NCBI GenBank assembly: GCA_052387095.1
Contig: JBQTJN010000009.1
Span: 1 to 41,147, forward strand
Reading direction: 5' to 3'
DNA length: 41,147 nt
Source of the DNA: JBQTJN01 sp052387095
GTDB taxonomy: Bacteria > Pseudomonadota > Alphaproteobacteria > Micavibrionales > Micavibrionaceae
Shown here: positions 14,985 to 25,514 of the stretch, piece by piece
Layout of the letters: every line of letters begins with the position of its first letter
Numbering within the stretch: position 1 is the stretch's first letter
The notes under the pieces: generated by a model
What the model was told of the DNA's origin: nothing
Database searches by the model: none
What the model saw: the letters and a program-made list of their open reading frames with translations, nothing else
Translations under genes and position numbers: made by a program

Positions 14985-16767
14985 CTTTTACGTAGCTGCC
15001 CGGTGCGTTTTCAAGGAAAGATTCGATTTTGCGCGCCGCAACTTTTCCATCTGTGAAGTCTTCAATCCATGTCTGCCAGTGCGGCCACCAGGAGCCCTCC
15101 TGTTGCGCGGCACCTTTGAACCATTCATCAGGACTTGCAGGCGTTTCATCGTTGGTCCAGTAGGAATATTTCTTTTTGCCCGGGTGATTGATAACGCCCG
15201 CTATATGCCCCGAGGCCGCCAGTGTGAATTGAACTGGCCCACTGAATAACTGTGTGGTGGCGTAGGTCGCGCGCCACGGCGCGATATGATCTTCGCGTGT
15301 GGAGAGAAAATAGGACGGGGTTTTGATGCGGGTGATATCGATGCCGGTGCCGAGCATCGTCACGATATCTTTTTTAATCAGCAGATTTTCCCCGTAAAAC
15401 TTGCGCAGGTAGAAACTATGCATGGCGGCCGGCATGTTCGTGGCATCGTCGTTCCAGTAGAGCAGGTCGAACGGGAACGGCTCCTGCCCCATCAGGTAAT
15501 TATTGACGACAAAAGACCAGATCAGATCGTTGGCACGGAGCAGGGAGAAGGTGCGCTGGAGGTTTTTCGCAGCCAATACGCCTTTCTCACTCATCTCGCG
15601 GTCCATCAGCGCCAGCTGGCTTTCATCCATGAAAATTTTCATCTCGCCGGCATTCTCGAAATCCGTAAGCGTGGTCAGCAGCGTGGCGGAGGCGACGCGG
15701 CCCTGTTCGCTCCTGCTGTGCAACCAGGCAAGAGTGATGCTGAGCAATGTACCGCCAAGACAATAACCGATAATATTGCATTGCTTCTCGCCGGTGATCT
15801 CCGCGATTTTTTCCAGCGGCTGGAGCGCACCTTCATCCATGTAACTCTCGAACCGTTTTTGCGCGAGCTTTATGTCCGGATTGACCCATGAAACGACAAA
15901 AACCGTGTGCCCCTGTTCGCAGGCCCATTTGACAAGCGAATTTTCCGGCTTCAGGTCAAGAATATAATATTTGTTGATCCAGGGTGGAATGATGAGCAGG
16001 GGTGTTTTGAAAACCTGCTCCGTGCAGGGCTCATATTGAATGAGCTGGATCAAATCATTCTGGTAGACAATTTTGCCGGGCGTGACGGCGAGGTTTTTGC
16101 CCAGTTCGAACGCATCGTAATTGGTCGTGCTGACCTTGAACTGGCCGCGGCCGCGCTCGAGGTCGCTCATAAGGTTTTGCAGGCCTTTAACGAGATTCTG
16201 CCCGCCTGTCTCCAATGTTTTCTGCAACACTTCCGGGTTCGTCATCACGAAATTGCTGGGCGACATCGCGTCTGCGAACAGGCGCGTGTAGAAGGCAAGC
16301 TTTTCTTTTTTGTTTTTTTCCAGCCCTTGCGTGTTGCGGATGGTTTCATCCATATACCGGCATGTCAGCAGGTAGGATTGCTTGATGAAATCGAACAATG
16401 CGCTTTCCTGCCAAGCTTCATTTTTAAAACGCCGGTCGCCGGGCAAAGGCTGAATGATATTCAGGGTGGCGTCTTCGCCCAGGAACCGGCGCGTACTTTC
16501 CTGCGCCAGCTCAAACCATTTCCCCCAATATTCATTCTGCAGCGCCCAGAATTTTTCCGGGTCGGCCGACACACTGCCCATGAAGTCCATATAGAGGTCG
16601 CGGAAGTGGCCGAAGGCCATTGCCTGCGTCCCGCCATCCTCGTCACCCAGCTTTTTCCAGTATGTCTCGAAAACCGGCAGCGCCCGCTCATAGACGGACT
16701 GCAGCGTGCGGGCCAGTTCCAGCGGATCAACGTGGCTGGATCGTTTTTCAGAAGATGCATGGGTCAT
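14971..16767 (-). CDS. phaC: Class I poly(3-hydroxyalkanoate) synthase
   Basis: PhaC polymerises hydroxyacyl-CoA into storage polyester granules. The 598-residue length is that of class I enzymes. The lipase-like box GYCLGG at 334-339 carries the catalytic Cys336; the conserved tryptophan-rich PPWINKYYILDLKPENSLV precedes it. The C-terminal GHIAGVINHPGKKKYSYW carries the catalytic His, and REDHIAPW precedes it. No phaA, phaB or phasin genes lie nearby, so precursor supply is encoded elsewhere. It is divergent from the OmpA-type lipoprotein gene, with about 140 bases between them. Confidence 0.95.
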   Translation of the reverse strand: MTHASSEKRSSHVDPLELARTLQSVYERALPVFETYWKKLGDEDGGTQAMAFGHFRDLYMDFMGSVSADPEKFWALQNEYWGKWFELAQESTRRFLGEDATLNIIQPLPGDRRFKNEAWQESALFDFIKQSYLLTCRYMDETIRNTQGLEKNKKEKLAFYTRLFADAMSPSNFVMTNPEVLQKTLETGGQNLVKGLQNLMSDLERGRGQFKVSTTNYDAFELGKNLAVTPGKIVYQNDLIQLIQYEPCTEQVFKTPLLIIPPWINKYYILDLKPENSLVKWACEQGHTVFVVSWVNPDIKLAQKRFESYMDEGALQPLEKIAEITGEKQCNIIGYCLGGTLLSITLAWLHSRSEQGRVASATLLTTLTDFENAGEMKIFMDESQLALMDREMSEKGVLAAKNLQRTFSLLRANDLIWSFVVNNYLMGQEPFPFDLLYWNDDATNMPAAMHSFYLRKFYGENLLIKKDIVTMLGTGIDITRIKTPSYFLSTREDHIAPWRATYATTQLFSGPVQFTLAASGHIAGVINHPGKKKYSYWTNDETPASPDEWFKGAAQQEGSWWPHWQTWIEDFTDGKVAARKIESFLENAPGSYVKVKSM

Positions 16768-16844
16768 GTATGGTATTAAATCTGGGCGATAAGCACCCGA
16801 AAAGCAAGAGAAAGAGAAGCCGGGGACATCTTTCCGCGCGCCCT

Positions 16845-16873
16845 TGAAAGCCCTGCCGATTCCTGTTTACTAT
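16845..16873 (+). promoter_or_regulatory. Promoter of the OmpA-type lipoprotein gene
   Basis: -35 TTGAAA (16845-16850), 17-base spacer, -10 TACTAT (16868-16873). The ATG at 16910 would follow a leader of about 30 bases. Confidence 0.5.
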
Positions 16874-16909
16874 CCCCTTTATATCAATTGAAAAAGCGAA
16901 AAACCCCGA

Positions 16910-17755
16910 ATGGCCCGTTCCCTCCGTACTATTGCCCTGATCGCCCTTGCCGCTTTATCACTTTCGGCCTGTACCTATTTCGACGATCCAGAGGCTGGCT
17001 TCGAAGGCTCAGCGCCGCCGCCCGACAGGGTTGATATTACGAATAAGGATGTCAGCAAGGCGCGAGTCGGACCTGTCACCACAGATACGATGCCGCTTGC
17101 GCAAAGCCCGGATAAAATGGCGATGCCCTCCGGTCCGCTGCCGAACTATGGCGATGTGACGCGCAAAGCCACCAGCGGCTCCGTTGAAATTTATCTGCTG
17201 GACGGGCCGGTGCCCGCATCCGCAGGGGCGCTGCCTGTAAGAAACGCATCCGCCGCGCAGCGCCCCTTGTCACCCGCAGGAAAAGGCATCGCTGTAAATA
17301 AAAGCGTTGAGATCTTCCCGCTCGATGGCCGGATGAACGCGCTGATGAATGGCAGTGCATCGCCATCTTCCATGAATTCCAGCTTCCCATCCGCTTCCAC
17401 GGCTATTATCTATTACGCCCACGGCTCCTCATCGCTGAGCGCCGCTGACCGTCAACTGATTTCCAGTCTCGCACAAAGCGCAAAATCCAGCACTGCGCCG
17501 GTGCGTGTCGAAGGCCACGCCAGCGTGCAGTCCGAAATCGCCGACCCCGTCATGCGCAAGGTTGCCAATCTTAAGGTTTCGATGGACCGCGCTTTCAAGG
17601 TGGCCGAAGAACTGATGCAGCACGGCGTGCCCGGCGATAAAATCGAAACCAAAGCCTATGGCGAGGAACGTCCGCCCGCAAATATCCCGGGTGGTAAAGA
17701 TAATGATAGCGCCGCGCGCCGCGTAGAAATTTACGGCCTGCCGGAAAACCGCTAG
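16910..17755 (+). CDS. OmpA-family outer membrane lipoprotein
   Basis: A 281-residue protein. The signal peptide MARSLRTIALIALAALSLSA ends in lipobox LSAC, making Cys21 the lipid site. A long Ser/Pro/Ala-rich linker follows. The OmpA C-terminal peptidoglycan-binding domain is at about 165-280: IIYYAHGSSSLSAADRQLIS, VRVEGHAS (in place of the usual EGHTD), IETKAYGEERP and a closing RRVEIYG. It probably tethers the outer membrane to the cell wall, as Pal-like proteins do. The missing GHTD aspartate is a mild deviation. hom begins nine bases after its stop. Confidence 0.85.
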   Translation: MARSLRTIALIALAALSLSACTYFDDPEAGFEGSAPPPDRVDITNKDVSKARVGPVTTDTMPLAQSPDKMAMPSGPLPNYGDVTRKATSGSVEIYLLDGPVPASAGALPVRNASAAQRPLSPAGKGIAVNKSVEIFPLDGRMNALMNGSASPSSMNSSFPSASTAIIYYAHGSSSLSAADRQLISSLAQSAKSSTAPVRVEGHASVQSEIADPVMRKVANLKVSMDRAFKVAEELMQHGVPGDKIETKAYGEERPPANIPGGKDNDSAARRVEIYGLPENR

Positions 17756-17764
17756 GATTATTAC

Positions 17765-19057
17765 ATGACACAGAACTTCCGGGTAGCGATCGCCGGTCTT
17801 GGCACGGTAGGCGGCGGGGTTGTCAGTTTGCTTAAAGATAACGCTGACCTGATTGCCGCGCGCGCCGGACGCCGCATCGAAATCACCCATATTTCTGCCC
17901 GGGACAAAAAGAAAAAGCGCGGTTTTGATATGTCGAGGTTCCAATGGGTGGATAACCCGGAGGATCTTGCCGCTGCCGACATCCATGCGGTCATAGAATT
18001 GATGGGAGGCGCCGAAGGTGCGCCGCGCATGCTGGTGAAAAAATCATTGGAGAATAAAAAGCATGTGGTCACCGCCAACAAGGCACTGCTGGCGCATCAT
18101 GGTTTTGAACTGGCAAGGCTTGCCGAAAAAAATAATGTCAGTCTTATGTACGAAGCCGCCGTGGCGGGATGCGTGCCGGTGGTGAAGGTCCTGCGCGAAG
18201 GTCTTGCCGCCAACCGCTTCACCGGCTTGTACGGAATCCTCAACGGCACTTGTAATTATATTCTCACGCAGATGCGTGAAACCGGACGCAGTTTTGCCGA
18301 TATTCTCAAGGAGGCGCAGGAAAAAGGCTATGCCGAGGCCGATCCGTCCTTTGATGTGGATGGGATTGATACCGCGCATAAGCTTTGCATCCTCACCGCG
18401 CTGGCCTTCGGCGTGAAGCCGGAGATCAGGCACATGACGACGACCGGTATTTCACATTTGACCGCGACGGATATTCATTTCGCCGGTGAGCTTGACTATA
18501 AAATCAAACTGCTCGGTATCGCGCGCAATGACCAGGGACGGATTACACAAAGCGTTGAACCTTGTTTAATTCCTGCTTCAAGTTCGCTCGGCGGCATCGA
18601 AGATGTTTATAACGCGCTCTTCATCGAAGGCTCCCACGTCGAGACGCCCTTGCTCTCAGGCCGCGGCGCAGGTGCCGGCCCGACCGCTTCCGCAGTCGTC
18701 GCGGACCTCATCGATATTATTCGTGGCCACAGGATGCCGGTTTTTGGCATTCCGGCTGCGCAGCTTCAGGACGCGAAAATCATGGATCTCGGTGATGTGC
18801 AGAGCCGGTTTTACCTGCGCCTGACGGTGCTGGACAAGGCCGGCGTGCTGGCCGATGTCTCGGTGATTCTCCGCGACCTCGCCATTTCCATCGAGAGCCT
18901 GATCCAGCATGGCCGCGACCCGGACCAGCCGGTGGATGCCGTCATCACGACCCATACAGCGAAATATAAAGACGTTACAGAGGCTTGCGCTCGCATCCAG
19001 AAACTGGGCTGCACCATACAGAAACCCTGCCTGATGCGTATTGAATCAGGCCTCTGA
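17765..19057 (+). CDS. hom: Homoserine dehydrogenase
   Basis: This enzyme reduces aspartate semialdehyde to homoserine on the way to threonine and methionine. The 430-residue protein starts with a Rossmann motif, VAIAGLGTVGGGVVSLL. It then has HVVTANKALLAHHG, the family signature GILNGTCNYILTQM and the catalytic-region FDVDGIDTAHKL. From about residue 350 there is an ACT domain (LTVLDKAGVLADVSVIL), the usual site of threonine feedback. hom-glpX-recJ is a conserved alphaproteobacterial cluster. Confidence 0.96.
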   Translation: MTQNFRVAIAGLGTVGGGVVSLLKDNADLIAARAGRRIEITHISARDKKKKRGFDMSRFQWVDNPEDLAAADIHAVIELMGGAEGAPRMLVKKSLENKKHVVTANKALLAHHGFELARLAEKNNVSLMYEAAVAGCVPVVKVLREGLAANRFTGLYGILNGTCNYILTQMRETGRSFADILKEAQEKGYAEADPSFDVDGIDTAHKLCILTALAFGVKPEIRHMTTTGISHLTATDIHFAGELDYKIKLLGIARNDQGRITQSVEPCLIPASSSLGGIEDVYNALFIEGSHVETPLLSGRGAGAGPTASAVVADLIDIIRGHRMPVFGIPAAQLQDAKIMDLGDVQSRFYLRLTVLDKAGVLADVSVILRDLAISIESLIQHGRDPDQPVDAVITTHTAKYKDVTEACARIQKLGCTIQKPCLMRIESGL

Positions 19058-19076
19058 TCTGAATAGGATGAGCGTC

Positions 19077-20111
<1,035 letters not shown>

Positions 20112-20119
20112 AATTATCA

Positions 20120-21934
20120 ATGTCCGATTTTTTTGATCATACGCGCTCTGTCATGCAGGCGCGCTGGCGCATGCCGGACGCGCCGATGGAAGCCGTTGAG
20201 CGCATCGCCCGCCAGCATAACGTGCCGGAAATTATTGCCCGTCTGGTCTGTACACGCGGCGTTGCTGAGGAAAATATAGAGACTTTTCTCAATCCGAAAA
20301 TCGCCCGCGATTTCCCGGATCCTTTCGCACTCGCGGGTATGCAAAAGACAGCGGAATATCTGGCCGATGCGATTGAGAAAAAGCATAAAATTTTCATCTT
20401 TGGCGATTTCGATGTCGATGGCGCGACATCCTCCGCGATTCTCGCGCGTTTCCTGCGGCATTTTGGTCTTGATGCGCCGATTTATATTCCCGGCCGCCTC
20501 ACGGAAGGCTACGGCCCGAACGCGGAAGCGTTCAAAATTTTTAAAGAGCAGGGGGCGCAGATCGTGATCCTGCTCGATTGCGGCACGACAGCCTTCGAAC
20601 CCATTCAGACCGGGCAAGATCTTGGCCTCGAGATCATTATTCTCGACCACCACGAAGCGGAAAGTGCACTGCCCGCTGCCAAACACATCATCAATCCGAA
20701 GAAACCGGGCGATACATCCGGCTTTACCATGCTGGCCGCCTGCGGCGTCACGTTTCTCACCTGTATCGCGGTGAATAAAATTCTGCGAGAGCGCGGCTTT
20801 TTCAAAAACATTGTCGAACCATCCCTGAAAGGCTGGATTGATCTCGTCGCACTCGGCACGGTCTGCGACATGGTGCCGCTCACGGGGCCGAACCGTTTGT
20901 TCGTCCGCGCTGGTTTTGCGCAGATGCACAACACCTCCAATGTCGGCCTGCGCGCGCTGATTAACACGGCCGGTCTGAAAGGCCCGGTAACAACGTACCA
21001 TGCAGGGTTCGTGCTGGGGCCGCGCATCAATGCCGGCTCCCGCGTGCACAAATCCGATCTCGGCGCGATATTGCTCTCGACCGACAATGCCGAAGAAGCC
21101 AGTGGAATCGCCTGGACACTGCATGACTGCAACGAAAAGCGTAAAGAGATGCAGATCGAAATGGAGCGCGCCGCTATCGACCGCGTCGCTACACGCGGGC
21201 TCGATCAAAACCCTGTGATTATTATCGACGATGAAAACATGCATGCGGGTCTCACCGGCCTCGTTGCCGGCAAGCTCAAGGATAAATACAGCAAGCCTGT
21301 CTGCATCATCTCTTACACCGAAAACCCGCATGGCGTAAGGGAAGGGCGCGGCTCAGGCCGCTCCGTCCCCGGCATTCATATTGCGAAGGCTTTCATGGAT
21401 GCGCGCGCCGCAGGGCTTATTGAAAAAGGCGGTGGTCACGCCATGGCGGGCGGATTCACAATCCTACCGGAAAAGCTCGACGCCTTCCGCGCCTTTATGA
21501 ACGAGCACGTCACCGCGCAAATGAACTCTACAGAAAAACTCAGCAATGAAACACTGATCGAAGGTTTACTCACCGTGCGCGGCCTCCGCGCCGATTTTGT
21601 CCGCCTGCTGAATGATCGGATCGGCCCGTTCGGGCAGGAACATCCCGAGCCTCTTTTCCTGCTTCAGAATGTCCGCATCCAGATGGCCGATATCGTTGGT
21701 GCCAACCATGTGCGCGTGACGCTCGGCGACCTGGAGGGCGGCGCCAACATCAAGGCCGTCGCCTTCAAGGCGCTCGGCACGCCGCTCGGCGACGCGCTGA
21801 TGCAGCAGGGCCGCCCGCTCATGCATATCTGCGGCTATCTCAAGCTCGACACCTGGCAGGGGCGGGAGCGGGTCGAGATGCATATCAGGGATGCCGCTTT
21901 TGCTATGGCGGAACAACAGGCTAAGGCGATTTAA
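20120..21934 (+). CDS. recJ: Single-stranded-DNA-specific exonuclease RecJ
   Basis: RecJ degrades single-stranded DNA 5' to 3' in recombination and mismatch repair. The 604-residue protein has the DHH phosphoesterase motifs: FGDFDVDGATS (94-104; many homologues have Tyr where this has Phe), DCGTT, and LDHHEA with DHH at 176-178. The DHHA1 part shows GRGSGRSVPGIHIAKAF and GGGHAMAGGF, followed by an OB-like C-terminus. The ATG at 20120 is eight bases after the glpX stop. The longer frame upstream only reads through glpX in another frame. Confidence 0.96.
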   Translation: MSDFFDHTRSVMQARWRMPDAPMEAVERIARQHNVPEIIARLVCTRGVAEENIETFLNPKIARDFPDPFALAGMQKTAEYLADAIEKKHKIFIFGDFDVDGATSSAILARFLRHFGLDAPIYIPGRLTEGYGPNAEAFKIFKEQGAQIVILLDCGTTAFEPIQTGQDLGLEIIILDHHEAESALPAAKHIINPKKPGDTSGFTMLAACGVTFLTCIAVNKILRERGFFKNIVEPSLKGWIDLVALGTVCDMVPLTGPNRLFVRAGFAQMHNTSNVGLRALINTAGLKGPVTTYHAGFVLGPRINAGSRVHKSDLGAILLSTDNAEEASGIAWTLHDCNEKRKEMQIEMERAAIDRVATRGLDQNPVIIIDDENMHAGLTGLVAGKLKDKYSKPVCIISYTENPHGVREGRGSGRSVPGIHIAKAFMDARAAGLIEKGGGHAMAGGFTILPEKLDAFRAFMNEHVTAQMNSTEKLSNETLIEGLLTVRGLRADFVRLLNDRIGPFGQEHPEPLFLLQNVRIQMADIVGANHVRVTLGDLEGGANIKAVAFKALGTPLGDALMQQGRPLMHICGYLKLDTWQGRERVEMHIRDAAFAMAEQQAKAI

Positions 21935-21989
21935 CGAGCTTTATCAAAAAAGCTTGCCTGAAAAACCGTAAATAATTATAACCCATCTT

Positions 21990-23207
21990 ATGAAAAAATA
22001 TGATGTTGAAGCGCAGCGCGCCCTGTTCCCGGCTCTAGAACATGGCGTGATTTTTTTCGATGGTCCCGGCGGCACTCAGATGCCAGCATCCGTTATCGAA
22101 GCCATGTCCCATTATATGTTGAGCGGGACAACTAATCTTGCTAAAAACCCCCATAAGATATACGAGAACACACACGATATTGTAAGGCGTACCCGCGAAA
22201 ATGCGGCAGCTTTTGTAAATGCTGAATCTCCTTCCGAAATCGTATTTGGTGCGAATGCTACATCTCTGATCGCGCATTTCAGCCGTTCCATCGCGCGCGA
22301 ATGGGGAAAAGGCGATGAAATTATTGTCACTGCGTTGGATCATGGCTCCAATGTTTCCTTTTGGAAAGCAGAGGCAAAATACATGGGCGTCAATGTCAAT
22401 GTCCTGCGCGTCAACCCGGAAGATGGCTCGATCGATGAAAATCATTTTTATGAACTTATGAACAAAAATCCGGTATTTATTGCATGCGGATTGGCCTCCA
22501 ATGTCACCGGAACTTTAAGCCAAGTGCACCGGATAACATCTGCCGCCAAAGCTATCGGTGCCACGACGTTTATTGATGCCGTGCATTACGCGGCCCATTT
22601 TACCATCGATGTTCAGGACCTGGATTGCGATTATCTTGTATGCTCGCCTTATAAATTCTACGGCCCGCATTCCGGATTTTTATATGGTAAGACAGAGCAT
22701 CTCGGGCGCTTGACTCCCTTCAAGGTGGAGCCGGCGGTTGATACCATTCCTGATTGTTGGGAAACGGGCACAAAAAGCTTTGAAACTCTGGCTGGTGTAA
22801 ATACCGCCTTTAAATACATAGCATCTATGGGCGAAGGCGATACGATGAGAGAGCGTCTGGTATCGGCTTACCAGAATGCGATTATACCTCATGAAACAAG
22901 TTTGAGTCGTTACTTCCTTGAGCGGGCTGCCCACGTTAAGGGTTTAAAAATTTACGGCATTACGGATCTGGAGCGTCTGCATCAAAGAACGGCGACATTC
23001 GCTATGACTCTGGAAGGATCCAAGCCGCAGAAGATCGTTGACAGGATGGCCGCCAGAGGCATTCTTGTCGGTGGCGGCAGTTTCTACGGCAACCTTATGA
23101 CGGATGCGTTGGGTAAAACAGATGAAGGTGGCGTTGTCCGCGCCGGCTTTATGCACTATAATACCAAAGAGGAAATCCAGCGCTTCATCGAGGCGCTGAA
23201 ATTTTAA
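21990..23207 (+). CDS. Class V aminotransferase, cysteine desulfurase-like
   Basis: A 405-residue PLP enzyme. The N-terminal FFDGPGGTQMPASVIEAM resembles the cysteine desulfurase-like subfamily (FDNAGGSQ-P). Asp196 and the nearby His (FIDAVHYAAH) match the pyridine-binding region, and Lys222 in SPYKFYGPHSGFLYG is the predicted Schiff-base lysine. The subfamily has no settled substrate, and a cysteine desulfurase, selenocysteine lyase or other C-S lyase is possible. No iron-sulfur cluster genes are adjacent. Codon use is somewhat more AT-rich than recJ, and there are only about 55 bases between them. Confidence 0.85.
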   Translation: MKKYDVEAQRALFPALEHGVIFFDGPGGTQMPASVIEAMSHYMLSGTTNLAKNPHKIYENTHDIVRRTRENAAAFVNAESPSEIVFGANATSLIAHFSRSIAREWGKGDEIIVTALDHGSNVSFWKAEAKYMGVNVNVLRVNPEDGSIDENHFYELMNKNPVFIACGLASNVTGTLSQVHRITSAAKAIGATTFIDAVHYAAHFTIDVQDLDCDYLVCSPYKFYGPHSGFLYGKTEHLGRLTPFKVEPAVDTIPDCWETGTKSFETLAGVNTAFKYIASMGEGDTMRERLVSAYQNAIIPHETSLSRYFLERAAHVKGLKIYGITDLERLHQRTATFAMTLEGSKPQKIVDRMAARGILVGGGSFYGNLMTDALGKTDEGGVVRAGFMHYNTKEEIQRFIEALKF

Positions 23208-23222
23208 TCAACAGGATAAAGC

Positions 23223-23666
23223 GTGAAAAAATTGCAGAAAACACTGGTTTGGGGCGTCGTCGCCTCGGAAAGCATGCATGTTTTCTGCTGCGTGCTGCCG
23301 ACAATTTTCAGCCTGCTTAGCCTGTTTGCCGGGCTCGGCCTCATGAGCGCGATGCCGGTTGGGCTGATGCACCTGCATGATCTTTTGCACCGTTGGGAAC
23401 TGCCGATGATTATTGTCTCTGGCGCAATCCTGGCTTTGGGCTGGGCGCTTTATCGCTACAGTAAGAAGGTCGACTGCCACGATACCGGTTGTTGCCACGG
23501 CCCGTGCGGCCCAAAAAAAAACAAGGTCGGTCTGGTGCTAAAGGCTGCGACCCTTCTTTTCATCATCAATATTTCAGTGTATGGCGTTTTTCACCGCGGG
23601 GTCGGCATCAATCTGCCGCATAATGAAACGATGCATGAGCAGGCTGATGGCGAAACCGGTCACTGA
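23223..23666 (+). CDS. Cys/His-rich membrane protein, MerC-like
   Basis: A 147-residue membrane protein starting at GTG, with AGGA eight bases upstream. Three or four hydrophobic segments are visible (about 10-40, 58-78 and 100-120). The first contains HVFCCVLPTIFSLL, a Cys-Cys pair in a membrane helix as in mercury transporter MerC. The loop after the second has DCHDTGCCHGPCG, a likely metal-binding Cys/His cluster. I infer a small metal-ion transporter or metal sensor-like membrane protein; the MerC link is by pattern only. It starts 15 bases after the aminotransferase, and its last seven bases overlap the convergent hisI. Confidence 0.6.
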   Translation: MKKLQKTLVWGVVASESMHVFCCVLPTIFSLLSLFAGLGLMSAMPVGLMHLHDLLHRWELPMIIVSGAILALGWALYRYSKKVDCHDTGCCHGPCGPKKNKVGLVLKAATLLFIINISVYGVFHRGVGINLPHNETMHEQADGETGH

Positions 23667-24025
23667 TTAAAAATCAACCGTCCGTCTTTGCCGACAACCC
23701 GGTAAAAACAACTCTGCCGCCCGGTGTGGCAGGCCGGTCCGCTTTCGACGCTGATCCACAGGCAGTCATGGTCGCAATCGACCCGCATCTCCTTGATCGT
23801 CTGCACATGGCCGCTGGTTGCGCCCTTGCGCCAGAGTTCACCCCGGCTGCGCGACCAGTAATGGGCCTCCCCGGTTTCCATCGTGAGTCGCAGCGCCTCT
23901 TCATCCATCCAGGCGAACATGAGCACGCGGCCGTCCTGAGCGGAGGTAGCAATACAGGGAATAAGCCCGCCTTCGTTAAAAAGGGGCTTAAATTCCGTTG
24001 TTTCTTCGCGTCCGGGTTTGGTCAT
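23660..24025 (-). CDS. hisI: Phosphoribosyl-AMP cyclohydrolase
   Basis: HisI opens the purine ring of phosphoribosyl-AMP, the third step of histidine synthesis. The 121-residue protein has VLMFAWMDEEALRLTMETGE, HYWSRSRGELWRKGATSG and the zinc/magnesium-binding DCDHDCLWISVESGPACHTG. It is the single-domain form without the HisE pyrophosphatase domain. No other his genes are near. It converges on the MerC-like gene with a seven-base overlap and is divergent from the DEAD-box helicase. Confidence 0.95.
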   Translation of the reverse strand: MTKPGREETTEFKPLFNEGGLIPCIATSAQDGRVLMFAWMDEEALRLTMETGEAHYWSRSRGELWRKGATSGHVQTIKEMRVDCDHDCLWISVESGPACHTGRQSCFYRVVGKDGRLIFNQ

Positions 24026-24105
24026 GATTGTGCCATTTATGTTGCTTTCCCAAGGCTTTTATATTAGCTATACGGCTTGAATTAACAAAGAAATATCACG
24101 CTTAA

Positions 24106-25455
24106 ATGCTATTTACCGAACTTGGTCTCAACGAAAACATCCTGAAAGCCATCCGCGACGTGGGATACGAAACCCCGACGCCGATCCAGGCACAGGCGAT
24201 TCCGGTCATATTGATGGGCCGCGATCTTGTCGGTCTGGCCCAGACGGGCACCGGAAAAACCGCGGGCTTCACCCTGCCGATGATCGAGATTTTATCAAGT
24301 GGCCGCGCCAAGGCGCGTATGCCGCGCTCCCTGATCCTTGCGCCCACTCGTGAACTTGCAGCACAAGTCGCAGAAAATTTCGACACCTACGGTAAATATC
24401 ACAAGCTGATGAAGGCGCTGCTGGTCGGCGGTTCTTCCATGAACGACCAGATCAAAATCCTCGAGCGCGGCGCCGACGTTCTGATCGCCACGCCCGGCCG
24501 TCTCATTGATCTATTCGAGCGCGGCCAGATCCTGCTCAGCGACATCAAAATTCTTGTCATCGATGAGGCTGACCGCATGCTTGATATGGGTTTCATTCCT
24601 GATATCGAAAAAATCGTCTCCAAGCTTTCTCCGATTCGCCAGACGCTCCTGTTCTCCGCCACTATGCCGCCGGAGATTCGCAAACTGACCCAGAAATTCC
24701 AGAGCAACCCCAAGGAAATATCGGTCGCGCCGCTCTCCTCAACAGCCGAGCGCGTCAAGCAGTTCATGATCTGGACCGATGAAAAGAACAAGAAAAAAGC
24801 CCTCGCCAATCTGATCCGCGATGAAAAGGTCCAGAACGCTTTTATTTTTTGCAACCGCAAGCGCGATGTCGGCGGCGTGGTCAAGTGGCTGCAGGGTGAT
24901 GGATATAAAGTCGCGCCTATGCATGGCGACCTGGAACAGAAAAATCGTACCGAAACCCTGAAAGAATTCAAGGCCGGTCATATAACGCTTTTGGTCTGCA
25001 GCGACGTTGCCGCGCGCGGCCTCGATATTGACGGGCTTTCGCATGTGTTCAATTTTGATGTGCCTTTCAATGCCGAGGATTACGTTCACCGCATCGGCCG
25101 TACCGGCCGCGCCGGGAAAGAAGGCCGTGCGTGGACGATCGCGACGCGCGATGAAAGCAAATATATCGACGCCATCGAAAAACTGATCGGCCAGAAAATA
25201 GAAGTGGTGGGCAGTGGCAGCGGAAAAGGTGAACAGAAATCACCGGCGCCGCAAATGCCACGCCCCGCAGAAAAACCGCGCCCTGTTGAAACAGCGCGTC
25301 CCGCTAGACAAGCCGAGGTTGCGAAGCCTCGCCCCCAGCAAGCCGCACCGCTCGCGAAGGAAAAGCCGAAACAAAGCCAGCCGGAAGGCGAAGAACCGAA
25401 AGGGCTTGGATTCGGCACGGATATTCCCGGCTTTTTTGGCAAATCCGGGGGCTGA
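24106..25455 (+). CDS. DEAD-box RNA helicase (RhlE-like)
   Basis: A 449-residue ATP-dependent RNA helicase with all core motifs: Q motif TPTPIQAQAIP, Walker A AQTGTGKT, PTRELA, TPGR, Walker B DEAD, SAT, and HRIGRTGR. After about residue 360 there is a Lys/Pro/Ala/Gln-rich tail, probably an RNA-binding disordered region, ending in GFGTDIPGFFGKSGG. The overall form is RhlE-like, with likely roles in ribosome assembly or RNA turnover in the cold. It stands alone and is divergent from hisI. Confidence 0.93.
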   Translation: MLFTELGLNENILKAIRDVGYETPTPIQAQAIPVILMGRDLVGLAQTGTGKTAGFTLPMIEILSSGRAKARMPRSLILAPTRELAAQVAENFDTYGKYHKLMKALLVGGSSMNDQIKILERGADVLIATPGRLIDLFERGQILLSDIKILVIDEADRMLDMGFIPDIEKIVSKLSPIRQTLLFSATMPPEIRKLTQKFQSNPKEISVAPLSSTAERVKQFMIWTDEKNKKKALANLIRDEKVQNAFIFCNRKRDVGGVVKWLQGDGYKVAPMHGDLEQKNRTETLKEFKAGHITLLVCSDVAARGLDIDGLSHVFNFDVPFNAEDYVHRIGRTGRAGKEGRAWTIATRDESKYIDAIEKLIGQKIEVVGSGSGKGEQKSPAPQMPRPAEKPRPVETARPARQAEVAKPRPQQAAPLAKEKPKQSQPEGEEPKGLGFGTDIPGFFGKSGG

Positions 25456-25514
25456 GGCTTGACCCTGCCGCGCCCGCGTGGTCAGTATTGAACTGGTCTG
25501 TTTTTCAAGAACTC

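Noticed and set aside
15907..16779. 290-codon plus-strand ORF
   Set aside because: Complement of phaC; no independent support.
20117..21331. 404-codon minus-strand ORF
   Set aside because: Complement of recJ, with typical shadow composition.
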